Shown: in pieces, positions 1-6,350 of the stretch | How the letters are laid out: each line of letters starts with the position of its first letter | Numbering within the stretch: position 1 is the stretch's first letter | Origin: Phycisphaeraceae bacterium | GTDB taxonomy: Bacteria > Planctomycetota > Phycisphaerae > Phycisphaerales > Phycisphaeraceae | Assembly (NCBI GenBank): GCA_016763955.1 | Contig: JAESSU010000051.1 | Span: forward strand, 1-6,380 | DNA length: 6,380 nucleotides | Direction of reading: 5' to 3' | Notes under the pieces: model-generated | Told to the model about the DNA's origin: nothing | Database searches by the model: none | What the model saw: the letters and a program-made list of their open reading frames with translations, nothing else | Made by a program: the position numbers and the translations under genes

Positions 1-15
1 AACAAAAACTGATAG

Positions 16-101
16 ACCCCTCGGGTATGAGATGTCCCGCGAGGGACGTTGTTTGAACGCGATGCTTGAAAAAAAACAAATAGCCACATACACAAGCAAA
101 C
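16..101 (+). repeat. Leader element, copy 1 (upstream of the secreted glycosidase-like gene)
   Basis: This is the first of two copies of an intergenic element; the other is at 4851-4926. Blocks shared in the same order are TCGGGTAT (21-28), CGTTGT (47-52), AACGCGATG (56-64), AAAACAA (73-79), GCCAC (83-87) and TACACAAG (89-96). Visible foldable parts are ACCC/GGGT around a CTC loop (16-26) and GTCCC/GGGAC closed by a GCGA tetraloop (34-47). The second stem extends to 8 pairs (31-50) if G-U pairs are allowed. A competing CGTT/AACG stem (47-59) would exclude it. The last shared block ends 65 nt before the ATG at 162. The function is unknown: it could be a 5' UTR structure, an operator array or a dispersed repeat. 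The similarity is directly visible; any regulatory role is inference. Confidence 0.6.
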
Positions 102-150
102 GGGAAAAATCAATTGTGATTGGTATACCTAATAGAAACTAAAAACAAAA

Positions 151-155
151 AAGGA
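151..155 (+). promoter_or_regulatory. Ribosome binding site that sets the start at 162
   Basis: AAGGA lies 6 nt before the ATG at 162. It favours that ATG over an in-frame TTG at 120, which would add 14 polar residues in front of a good signal peptide and has no comparable site. Confidence 0.7.
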
Positions 156-161
156 TTTTCG

Positions 162-1748
162 ATGATCAAAAAAATGACTTTAACAGCCACCCATTGGTGC
201 GCTGCAGCTTGCGTGCTTGGAACCATGATCTGCGGCATCACCAAGGCAACCGAAATGGCTCCCTCCGAGCCCAAACTGGGCATTAACCTTGCGGGGCCTG
301 AGGATTGGGGTACGGAGCTACCATTCGTGGATGTCTTTAAATTCTCTCGGCTCTGGATCACGCAAAAGCCAGGGGTGCCATGGGGCAAAGGGCCGAAACT
401 GGACCTTGACGAACATGGCTGGGTCAAACGTCTGGCACCGGGATGTTTCGCTGAGACAACCATGCTGACCGGTCTTCAGGGCCACTACCCCTCCGGTCGC
501 TACACCATTCTATACGAAGGAAAGGGGCGAATTGAGATTCGTAACGGCCATCAGGTCATCACGCAAAGCCCCGGTCGAATGGTCGTCAAAGTCAATTCCA
601 AAGACGACAATATTTGGCTCCGCATCCTTGAAACCGATCCCACCAACTACATACGTAACATTCACGTCATCATGCCAGGCTTTGAGAAGACCTATCAAGA
701 AAACCCCTGGCATCCTGATTTCCTTAAGCGATGGCGTGGCTTTGCCTGTCTGCGTTTCATGGATTTTATGAAGACGAACAACTCGCAGATCATTCGTTGG
801 CAGGACCGACCCAAGCTCTCTGACGCGAGTTGGGCTGTCGGTCGAGGCATCCCGCTGGAAATGCTTTGCGACCTTGCCAACCGTCTTGATGCCAATCCCT
901 GGCTTTGTATGCCCCACCAAGCGGACGATGATTATATCCGCCAATTCGCCACGATGGCCAAGCAGTTGCTCAAGCCTGAATTGAAGATGTATGTCGAATA
1001 CTCCAACGAAGTATGGAATGGTGGATTTCAGCAGAATCACTACGCGGCCCAACAGGGCATTAAGCTGGGTTTCGCCAAGAAAAAAGTTCCCTGGCTGGCA
1101 GCATGGAAGTTCACGGGTCATCGCAGCAAGCAGATCTTTGCCATCTGGGAAGATGTTTTCGGGGGAACAGATCAGCTCATTCGCGTGCTGGCATCGCAAG
1201 CGGTAGTTCCTTATGTAAGCAAACAGATTCTACTTCAGGAAGACGTCTATCAACATGCCGACGCGCTGGCCATCGGCCCCTATATGTATATCAGCCACAC
1301 CGATCAAAAAGGGGCAGATGCAGTTGCAGCCAGTGGCGTCAAAGGCGTCCTAGATGAGCTGGAAAACAAAGGTCTCCCCAAAGCCATTGATGTCATGCGA
1401 AAACAAAAAGCAGTAGCGGATATGTATGGCCTAAAATTGGTCAGCTATGAATCAGGCCAACATCTTGTCGGCGTTGGAAACGGCGCGAACAACAAGGCAT
1501 TGACCAAAGTTCTTATCGCTGCCAACACGCATCCTCGCATGGGTGATCTCTATCGGAAATACTATGCGGCATGGTCGGAAATCGGCGGGGACATGATCGC
1601 CGCGTTTAGTTCTGTCTCCAAGTCAAGCAAGTGGGGAAGCTGGGGCTTAATGCAGTTTTATGATGAGGACCCGGTGAGCCAGCCCAAAATGAAAGAAACA
1701 CTCAAACAAGCCAAAGCATGGAAACAGAATGTCTATGGCCTTCACTAA
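162..1748 (+). CDS. Secreted glycoside hydrolase-like protein (clan GH-A type active site)
   Basis: Predicted 528-aa exported protein. Residues 1-29 form a signal peptide: Lys3-Lys4, then a hydrophobic stretch, with likely cleavage after T-K-A (residues 27-29). The mature part starts with a G-I-N-L-A-G segment and has a strand-rich region to about residue 160. Conserved-looking blocks follow: I-R-N-I-H-V-I-M-P-G (164-173) and R-F-M-D-F-M-K-T-N-N (198-207). Y-S-N-E-V-W-N then carries Glu283, and S-Y-E-S-G-Q carries Glu430. The Asn-Glu pair followed about 147 residues later by a second Glu matches acid/base and nucleophile placement in retaining TIM-barrel glycosidases of clan GH-A. I recall similar proteins being labelled 'cellulose-binding' in planctomycetes and Bacteroidetes. 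The likely role is cleavage of an extracellular or periplasmic polysaccharide; the substrate is unknown. It stands alone behind leader copy 1. The signal peptide is secure, the enzyme class probable, and a binding-only role is possible. Confidence 0.75.
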   Translation: MIKKMTLTATHWCAAACVLGTMICGITKATEMAPSEPKLGINLAGPEDWGTELPFVDVFKFSRLWITQKPGVPWGKGPKLDLDEHGWVKRLAPGCFAETTMLTGLQGHYPSGRYTILYEGKGRIEIRNGHQVITQSPGRMVVKVNSKDDNIWLRILETDPTNYIRNIHVIMPGFEKTYQENPWHPDFLKRWRGFACLRFMDFMKTNNSQIIRWQDRPKLSDASWAVGRGIPLEMLCDLANRLDANPWLCMPHQADDDYIRQFATMAKQLLKPELKMYVEYSNEVWNGGFQQNHYAAQQGIKLGFAKKKVPWLAAWKFTGHRSKQIFAIWEDVFGGTDQLIRVLASQAVVPYVSKQILLQEDVYQHADALAIGPYMYISHTDQKGADAVAASGVKGVLDELENKGLPKAIDVMRKQKAVADMYGLKLVSYESGQHLVGVGNGANNKALTKVLIAANTHPRMGDLYRKYYAAWSEIGGDMIAAFSSVSKSSKWGSWGLMQFYDEDPVSQPKMKETLKQAKAWKQNVYGLH

Positions 1749-1860
1749 CTTTCCGCCACGCAACCCAAGATGGTTGGTTTGTAATGATTGTGTCGTTTAC
1801 GTAAAATGATTCATTCAGAACTTCTTGCGTTGTCGTTTCAGCTTTATTTTTCCGTAGCCA

Positions 1861-2003
1861 TGCTGGCCTGCCCCCAATTCATGTACCAGTTCCTATGAGA
1901 GTTTTGATTAGACTATCAAGTTGAAAGGAATTCTCAGATGAAACGCAAACGGCACAGTTCACAACAGGTGATTCGAAAGTTAGGTGAAGCGAACGAAAAG
2001 GTG
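1861..2003 (+). mobile_element. Remnant of an IS3-family insertion sequence (left end only)
   Basis: A stretch beginning near 1861-1864 (T-G followed by a run of five C at 1871-1875) resembles the terminal sequence of IS3-family elements. It leads through about 75 nt of untranslated sequence to an orfA-like start at 1938. The element is cut off after about 22-24 codons, where rdgB-like sequence begins. No orfB, DDE transposase domain or right inverted repeat is present, so it cannot move by itself. The exact left boundary is uncertain, because without the right end no inverted repeat or target duplication can be matched. Confidence 0.6.
1938..2003 (+). pseudogene. Truncated IS3-family transposase orfA (N-terminal fragment)
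   Basis: The translation from ATG 1938 starts [19 protein letters not shown]. This closely follows the opening of IS3-family OrfA proteins, the first part of their helix-turn-helix DNA-binding domain. AAGGA (1925-1929) lies 8 nt before the ATG, so the translation signal survives. Homology stops at about residue 22-24; the rest of the helix-turn-helix and the leucine zipper are absent. The frame stays open to 2189 but past the junction only reads rdgB-derived DNA in the wrong frame, so the 83-aa product would be meaningless at its C-terminus. Confidence 0.65.
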
Positions 2004-2005
2004 TC

Positions 2006-2218
2006 GGGGACCGTTTCTACTTTGGGCCCGGTGATATGGGTTATGCGATCAACAATCCTGCGGGCATTGGCAGCAATGGCTTTGGATACGATCCGCTCTT
2101 TTTCGTCCCGGAGTTGGGCAAGACCACTGCACAGCTTTCGCCGGACCATAAGAATCAGATCAGTCATCGGGGCAATGCTTGCAGGCTGATGTGGGAACAG
2201 TTGAAGCAGTTGTTTTAG
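2006..2218 (+). pseudogene. rdgB: 3' fragment of rdgB/HAM1 (dITP/XTP pyrophosphatase), 5' part lost
   Basis: RdgB removes non-canonical purine triphosphates (dITP, XTP) from the nucleotide pool. This frame, offset from the orfA frame, reads N-N-P-A-G, then [17 protein letters not shown] and later [10 protein letters not shown], ending at TAG 2216-2218. The GFGYDPLF and SHRG motifs with their normal spacing are diagnostic for the C-terminal third of the family. About 65 recognisable residues remain of the usual 190-200. The N-terminal T-G-N-x-x-K nucleotide-binding motif and the middle catalytic region are missing, replaced by the IS3 remnant. The only in-frame ATG (2036) lies inside the fragment. 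A non-functional remnant is by far the most likely reading, and a complete rdgB may exist elsewhere. The left boundary is approximate: clear homology begins near 2024-2033. Confidence 0.8.
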
Positions 2219-2248
2219 AATTAGATGCGAAAGTTAACGCATTGATAC

Positions 2249-2290
2249 AAAAAAAAGTGGGCGACCCGATTACTCGGCAGTCGCCCTTTT
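2249..2290. terminator. Rho-independent terminator, probably bidirectional
   Basis: GGGCGAC (2259-2265) pairs with GTCGCCC (2280-2286). An inner stem, CCGA (2266-2269) with TCGG (2274-2277), closes on a TTAC loop, with a two-base CA bulge at 2278-2279. Eight A's precede it (2249-2256), giving a strong U-tract for minus-strand transcripts from the DUF3800-like gene. Four T's follow (2287-2290), giving a weaker tract for plus-strand transcription leaving the rdgB remnant. It sits between two converging units, as expected for a shared terminator. Confidence 0.8.
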
Positions 2291-2298
2291 CAACCGTA

Positions 2299-2312
2299 CG
2301 CCCAAGTGGGCG
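2299..2312. other. Small hairpin next to the terminator
   Basis: CGCCC (2299-2303) and GGGCG (2308-2312) form a perfect 5-bp stem with an AAGT loop, four bases beyond the minus-strand stop codon at 2317-2319. It has no U-tract of its own in the minus direction. It repeats sequence of the main terminator: AAGTGGGCGA occurs at both 2255-2264 and 2304-2313. It may protect the 3' end or be a relic of terminator duplication. Confidence 0.4.
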
Positions 2313-2316
2313 AGGA

Positions 2317-3003
2317 TTATCTTATTTTTGATATCGGCGATTGAATTCGCCTACTTGAATAATAGACCTTCTTACCTACACTGTCAATCTGTTTTGCAAC
2401 ATATCCTGCCAAATATCGTTTAACTTCTGAATCTTTCAGTCTTTGGCGAGAATCATATTTTGCTTGCAAACCTTCTAAATCAAATCTTACAGTAGGGTCA
2501 ATAACTTGTTTTAAGGTTGAATTCAACAACAGGTCACAACATTGCAAACAATCATTATTCAGGCTATCCAAATGATAGCATCGAGCAATATCAGCAGTTT
2601 CCCTCACTGAGTTTTGAATATTTACTTTTGAATGCTCGCAATCAAAATCAAGAAACACAACCATATTATGAGGAGGGATTGTTTTTTTAGATTCAGTCAA
2701 TTTATCCAAAAACTTGATCACAACTGATGCTTTCGTTTGATGCTGTTTCCAATCTAAAAGATAAAACTTTGCCCCGTTAAATCGAAAGAATTCATCGACC
2801 CATTTTAATGCCACCCCAAGAGTATCCATTGATGGTTTATTCCAGTGTATTTCACGACTACAAGTCCTACCATTTGATATTCGAAGCTTCCATAAGCGAT
2901 GCATAAACGAAGCAGAATTCGGTACAACTAAAAAGCCCAATTTATAGTGTGGGTTTTTTATTTCATCAACATAGATGTCCCAAGGCGTCTTCTTTTTTGC
3001 CAT
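2317..3003 (-). CDS. DUF3800-like protein, AT-rich, likely acquired
   Basis: A 228-aa soluble protein with no signal peptide or membrane segment. The DUF3800 (RNase H-like fold) pattern is visible. Y-V-D-E near the N-terminus supplies Asp13/Glu14, R-E-I-H-W supplies Glu51, V-V-F-L-D-F-D supplies Asp119/Asp121, and D-C-L-Q-C-C-D-L-L-L supplies Asp157, matching the usual L-Q-x-A-D-L ending motif. These acidic residues could form a metal-binding nuclease-like site, but activity is not established for the family in general; some members are found near mobile or defence genes. The start ATG at 3001-3003 has a purine-rich AAGGTGGGG stretch just upstream. It follows the TolC-like gene by 22 bp in the same direction and ends at a strong terminator. 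Its GC content (30-33% in two counted 60-base lines) is far below its neighbours, which argues for horizontal transfer. The family call is moderately confident; the function is unknown. Confidence 0.7.
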   Translation of the reverse strand: MAKKKTPWDIYVDEIKNPHYKLGFLVVPNSASFMHRLWKLRISNGRTCSREIHWNKPSMDTLGVALKWVDEFFRFNGAKFYLLDWKQHQTKASVVIKFLDKLTESKKTIPPHNMVVFLDFDCEHSKVNIQNSVRETADIARCYHLDSLNNDCLQCCDLLLNSTLKQVIDPTVRFDLEGLQAKYDSRQRLKDSEVKRYLAGYVAKQIDSVGKKVYYSSRRIQSPISKIR

Positions 3004-3025
3004 GCCCCACCTTTTTTAAATCGAC

Positions 3026-4765
3026 TTACTTGGCTTGACTATCCACGAAGTTAATCCCATTGCGTTTTAGCAAGGTTCCCATCGCTTGATAGTAAGCACT
3101 GATGGCGATGTTGTAATCGACTACGGCTTGAATTTCACGTGACTCTGCGTTGGATAACGCTTCTTGCCGACGTAATTTTAAGTCGAGGAATTCGGGGGTT
3201 AATGCAGCACCTGCATCTTCTTGTGCTTCTAAAGCACGAAGGTTTTCAGCAGCCGCACGGCGAGATGCTCGCTCAGCACCAATCACACGATAAGAGGTAA
3301 TCATATCCCGCATCGCATTCTTAATTTCCAACACAACTGACTGAGCTTGATTCTGATAGTTAATCACAGACGCGCGACGTTCAATTTTGCGTTGTGAATA
3401 GAGTGCTTCCGCAGAACGATTGCCCAATGGCGCTTCAAACTGGCCACTGATTAAATAGTCGATGAGCTTGGCTTCACCTTCAGAATCCAGCGCATCGGGG
3501 GTACTGCTACCGATGCCATTAAGTCGCAGTGATGCTGAAAGCGTTAACGAAGGCAGGCGTTGATTATCTGCAACGCGCTGACGCACCGCAGCATCATCAA
3601 TTTCAAGTAATGCTTTACGCAACTCCGGGCGATGCTGCATGGCGGAACTAATCGCATCAAGCAAACTCACTTGCAATGGGGCATCTACAGGACTATCCAA
3701 AGGCACGAGTAATGTCTCATCAGACACAGGCAAATCTGGGTCATTGACCAATTGCTTAAGTGCATCCGAAGAAGCACGCACGGTATTTTGCGCCCGGATC
3801 ACCGCAGCACGTCGTTCTTCTACGAAGCTGTTGGCTTCGGTGATGCTCGCAGGTGTTGCATCGAGTGTTTCGCGTTTTTGAATCTGGTCGCGATCTTTAA
3901 TCGTGCGCTCAAGCAATCGCTCTTGAATGAGCAAATTCTGTCGGGCCAGAACCAATGACCAATAAGCAGACTCGGTATTGTGAACGGTGGCGAGCAACTG
4001 GGCACGGAGGTCTTCGACACTTTGTTTGCGACTGCTAATGTTCAGTTCAATCTGAGCCGTGTTAACAGCTGTACCAAAGTTGCGAAGCAACGGCTGTTGG
4101 AGATTCAGCAGCAAGCCGGAGGTGTACCATTTGTTCGTACTGAAAAATGAGGCAGAACGGTAGTTGCGCACAATTTCCTGTTGAACTGTTACGGTACCGC
4201 CGGTGGTGAGATTTTTTCGAATCCCAACGGTACTGGATGTCGTTTCGGATTGACTGGGACTCAATTGAGCACCGGTCCCCGTAACCGGCGGCTGTGCGGT
4301 GTCGAGCTTCTGCCAATCGATAGAAGCATAGAACGTGGCATCGAAGACAGCTTGGGCCTGGGTGATTAACGTGTCATCGACGGATGGAATGAGCCGGGCA
4401 ATTTGCAAGGTTAGGTTATTAGCAACCGAGCCATGAATAGCATGTTGCAGGTTTATAGAGACGGTGGGGGCATTGGTGACATCAAACAAATCTGGGCCGT
4501 AGTCAGCATGTGCAGAGAGATAAGCCGTGGGGCCGGAAATTTTATCGAGTTCTTCGCGGCGTTGAGCGGTGAGCTTTTCTTCCACTGAACTCACAGGCCG
4601 ACTGATCTGGATAGGCTTTGCTTGATCGCGACCTTGTGTGTAGCGGGTATGGGTCGCCAAGAGTCGCTGGTGAAGTTCGTCTTCCATTGAGCGATCAAAT
4701 GGACTGTTACAAGCTGTAAGCAGTGAGGCCCCCAGCAACGCAGTAAAGATAATGCCATGTTTCAT
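3026..4765 (-). CDS. TolC-family outer-membrane efflux lipoprotein
   Basis: A 579-aa outer-membrane channel subunit, expected to trimerise and work with an inner-membrane pump and a periplasmic adaptor in efflux or type I secretion. The N-terminus is a lipoprotein signal: M-K-H-G, a hydrophobic stretch, then the lipobox L-T-A-C with Cys19 as lipidation site. Two OEP-type repeats follow a 100-residue lead-in. The first starts near V-S-I-N-L-Q-H-A-I and N-N-L-T-L-Q, the second near Q-V-S-L-L-D-A-I and H-R-P-E-L-R. Both have long helical segments, and the C-terminus has V-D-Y-N-I-A-I-S-A-Y-Y-Q-A-M-G-T-L-L, typical of TolC ends. The family usually runs 420-500 aa; the excess is mainly in the N-terminal lead-in. 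ATG 4765 is chosen over TTG 4816 because only it puts the signal peptide first, though neither has a clear Shine-Dalgarno. No pump or adaptor gene is in the window, so the substrate is unknown. It is divergent from murC and followed after 22 bp by the DUF3800-like gene. Confidence 0.88.
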   Translation of the reverse strand: MKHGIIFTALLGASLLTACNSPFDRSMEDELHQRLLATHTRYTQGRDQAKPIQISRPVSSVEEKLTAQRREELDKISGPTAYLSAHADYGPDLFDVTNAPTVSINLQHAIHGSVANNLTLQIARLIPSVDDTLITQAQAVFDATFYASIDWQKLDTAQPPVTGTGAQLSPSQSETTSSTVGIRKNLTTGGTVTVQQEIVRNYRSASFFSTNKWYTSGLLLNLQQPLLRNFGTAVNTAQIELNISSRKQSVEDLRAQLLATVHNTESAYWSLVLARQNLLIQERLLERTIKDRDQIQKRETLDATPASITEANSFVEERRAAVIRAQNTVRASSDALKQLVNDPDLPVSDETLLVPLDSPVDAPLQVSLLDAISSAMQHRPELRKALLEIDDAAVRQRVADNQRLPSLTLSASLRLNGIGSSTPDALDSEGEAKLIDYLISGQFEAPLGNRSAEALYSQRKIERRASVINYQNQAQSVVLEIKNAMRDMITSYRVIGAERASRRAAAENLRALEAQEDAGAALTPEFLDLKLRRQEALSNAESREIQAVVDYNIAISAYYQAMGTLLKRNGINFVDSQAK

Positions 4766-4850
4766 GATCGAGCTATTGTATGTAATTGAACCGGTGATTG
4801 CGCCTCGAACTGTCAAAATCTCGTTACAATTTGACGGATGATTGATTTAT

Positions 4851-4926
4851 ACCCATCGGGTATCATTTTGACCGCGTTGTAAACGCGATGGTGTCCTAAA
4901 ACAATATGCCACGTACACAAGTAACA
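4851..4926 (+). repeat. Leader element, copy 2 (upstream of murC)
   Basis: Second copy of the element at 16-101, in the same orientation relative to the downstream gene. Shared blocks: TCGGGTAT (4856-4863), CGTTGT (4875-4880), AACGCGATG (4882-4890), AAAACAA (4898-4904), GCCAC (4908-4912) and TACACAAG (4914-4921). Two short perfect hairpins are visible: ATACCC/GGGTAT with an ATC loop (4849-4863) and CGCGTT/AACGCG with a GTA loop (4873-4887). The GCGA-loop hairpin of copy 1 is absent; the space between the first two shared blocks is 11 nt here against 18 nt in copy 1. The last shared block ends 22 nt before the murC ATG, so if transcribed it would form the murC leader. The remaining divergent spacer (4766-4850) shows no convincing promoter for either gene. 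Confidence 0.6.
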
Positions 4927-4930
4927 AGAC

Positions 4931-4934
4931 AAGG
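4931..4934 (+). promoter_or_regulatory. Ribosome binding site that sets the murC start
   Basis: AAGG lies 9 nt before the ATG at 4944 but only 3 nt before an in-frame TTG at 4938. The spacing therefore supports ATG 4944. Confidence 0.55.
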
Positions 4935-4943
4935 TCATTGACA

Positions 4944-6350
4944 ATGAGTCTAACCAATGACGACGAGCCGTTTGAATTATCCACTAAGTCTATTCACTTT
5001 GTGGGGATCGGCGGATGCGGAATGTCCGGACTAAGCCGAATTGTCCGAAGCCGGGGCGCAATCTGCACTGGCAGTGACATGACAGACAGTGATGTGGTGC
5101 AAGGTCTAATTCACGATGGCATCCCCGTACTGCTACAGCAGACTGCTCAGAGTGTGCCTAGGCAATGTGACATGATGGTGATCTCAGCTGCAATCAAGGC
5201 AGATCACCCGGAAGTCACTGAAGCAAACCGGCGTAAAATCCCCGTCGTCAAATATGCACAGCTACTGGGCAAACTCATGATCGGGTACAACGGCATTGCC
5301 ATCGCAGGCACGCATGGCAAAAGCACCACCACAAGCATTCTCTGTCACCTGCTTATCCAAGCAAAACTCGACCCCAACTTCATCGTCGGGGCAACCTGCA
5401 AACAAATCGGTGGCGGCTCACGCGTGAGCACCACCCACAGCGACCTGCTCCTTGCTGAAGCCTGTGAATTTGACCGCTCGTTCCACAACTTCCACCCGAC
5501 CCATGCAGCGATCCTCAATGTCGAAGAAGATCATCTGGACATTTACAAAAATCTTGATGAAATCATCGAAGCATTCCACGTCTTCGCCCAAAAACTCCCC
5601 GCTCATGGCAGCCTCCTTATCGACCACGATGTCCGTACACGAATTGCAGCAGGACTCGAATGTGATGTCCAAACCATCGGCTTTGCCCCCCTTGCTGACT
5701 GGCAAGTCATCGTCAACGGCACATCCGTCGTCCTTAAACATCAAGCAAGCCTCATCGCACAATGGACCAATCCCATGCCCGGTGAACACATGGCCTACAA
5801 CGCCGCAGTCGCAGCAGTGATGGCACATCACCGAGGCGCAACTTGGCCCATCATCGAACAATCTTTAGAAAACTTCCGGGGGCTGGATCGACGCATGCAA
5901 CACCTTGGGCAAATCCAACTTCCCGGCGGACAAGTGATGCTCATGGATGACTACGGCCATCACCCCACGGAAGTGGACACCACACTCCGAGCCCTCAAAC
6001 GCCATTACCTTCCCAAGCGATTAATCTGCATCTTCCAACCGCACCAGCACAGCCGCACACGGTTTTTACTAGATCAATTTGCGACCAGTTTTTCCGCAGC
6101 GGATATGGTCATCGTGCCTGAAATTTACTTCGTACGAGATTCCGAAGCAGAGCGACACTCCGTAAGCAGTCATGATCTGGTAACACGACTCAAAAAGAAA
6201 AACATTGATGCCATCCAACTAGACCCCTTTGAGCGGATCACCGAACATCTCATTGAGATTGCTCAAGACGGCGACCTAATCGTCACCATGGGTGCAGGGC
6301 CTGTCTGGAAAGTTTCTCATGCTCTGCTTAAACGGCATTCAAAAAACTAA
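4944..6350 (+). CDS. murC: UDP-N-acetylmuramate--L-alanine ligase
   Basis: A complete 468-aa cytoplasmic enzyme that joins L-alanine to UDP-MurNAc using ATP, the first amino-acid addition in peptidoglycan precursor synthesis. All three Mur ligase domains are visible. The UDP-substrate domain has G-I-G-G-C-G-M-S-G (21-29). The central ATP domain has the P-loop A-G-T-H-G-K-S-T-T-T (121-130, Lys126), E-A-C-E-F-D-R-S-F (172-180) and N-V-E-E-D-H-L-D (192-199, His197). The C-terminal domain has D-D-Y-G-H-H-P-T-E-V (335-344) and then Q-P-H-Q-H-S-R-T. Length is typical. The G-x-G-G-x-G-M-S opening and the D-Y-G-H-H-P-T-E motif point to MurC rather than MurD, MurE, MurF or Mpl. One oddity is G-E-H-M-A-Y-N (280-286), where MurC usually has G-x-H-N-x-x-N, so Met283 replaces the first Asn. 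It lies behind leader copy 2, and its stop overlaps the next start. Confidence 0.96.
   Translation: MSLTNDDEPFELSTKSIHFVGIGGCGMSGLSRIVRSRGAICTGSDMTDSDVVQGLIHDGIPVLLQQTAQSVPRQCDMMVISAAIKADHPEVTEANRRKIPVVKYAQLLGKLMIGYNGIAIAGTHGKSTTTSILCHLLIQAKLDPNFIVGATCKQIGGGSRVSTTHSDLLLAEACEFDRSFHNFHPTHAAILNVEEDHLDIYKNLDEIIEAFHVFAQKLPAHGSLLIDHDVRTRIAAGLECDVQTIGFAPLADWQVIVNGTSVVLKHQASLIAQWTNPMPGEHMAYNAAVAAVMAHHRGATWPIIEQSLENFRGLDRRMQHLGQIQLPGGQVMLMDDYGHHPTEVDTTLRALKRHYLPKRLICIFQPHQHSRTRFLLDQFATSFSAADMVIVPEIYFVRDSEAERHSVSSHDLVTRLKKKNIDAIQLDPFERITEHLIEIAQDGDLIVTMGAGPVWKVSHALLKRHSKN

Noticed and set aside
66..94. Sigma-70-like promoter TTGAAA (66-71), 17 nt, TACACA (89-94) inside leader copy 1
   Set aside because: TACACA is a poor -10, and copy 2 has GTGTCC at the equivalent -35 position although TACACA is kept, so the pair is not conserved as a promoter.
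122..129. Perfect palindrome GGTATACC upstream of the glycosidase-like gene as an operator
   Set aside because: An 8-bp palindrome is easily found by chance, and it has no counterpart before murC.
510..1199. A 229-codon open frame on the minus strand inside the glycosidase-like gene
   Set aside because: It lies wholly opposite a gene with a signal peptide and family-like motifs, shows no recognisable domain, and is explained by the codon bias of the sense gene.
1761..1780. CAACC/GGTTG hairpin after the glycosidase-like gene as a terminator
   Set aside because: The stem is only 5 bp with a 6-nt loop and is followed by GTTTGT rather than a real T-run; too weak to call.
1749..1860. Possible small gene or RNA between the glycosidase-like gene and the IS remnant
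   Set aside because: I see no start with a ribosome binding site, no stable long stem and no repeat; it looks like plain intergenic sequence.
4811..4816. Minus-strand TTGACA as the -35 box of the TolC-like gene
   Set aside because: The hexamer is perfect, but no acceptable -10 lies 16-18 nt downstream; CGGTTC is at the 17-nt position.
5418..5861. A 147-codon minus-strand open frame inside murC
   Set aside because: It runs antisense to a confidently identified murC, and its Cys/Asp-rich translation has no family resemblance.
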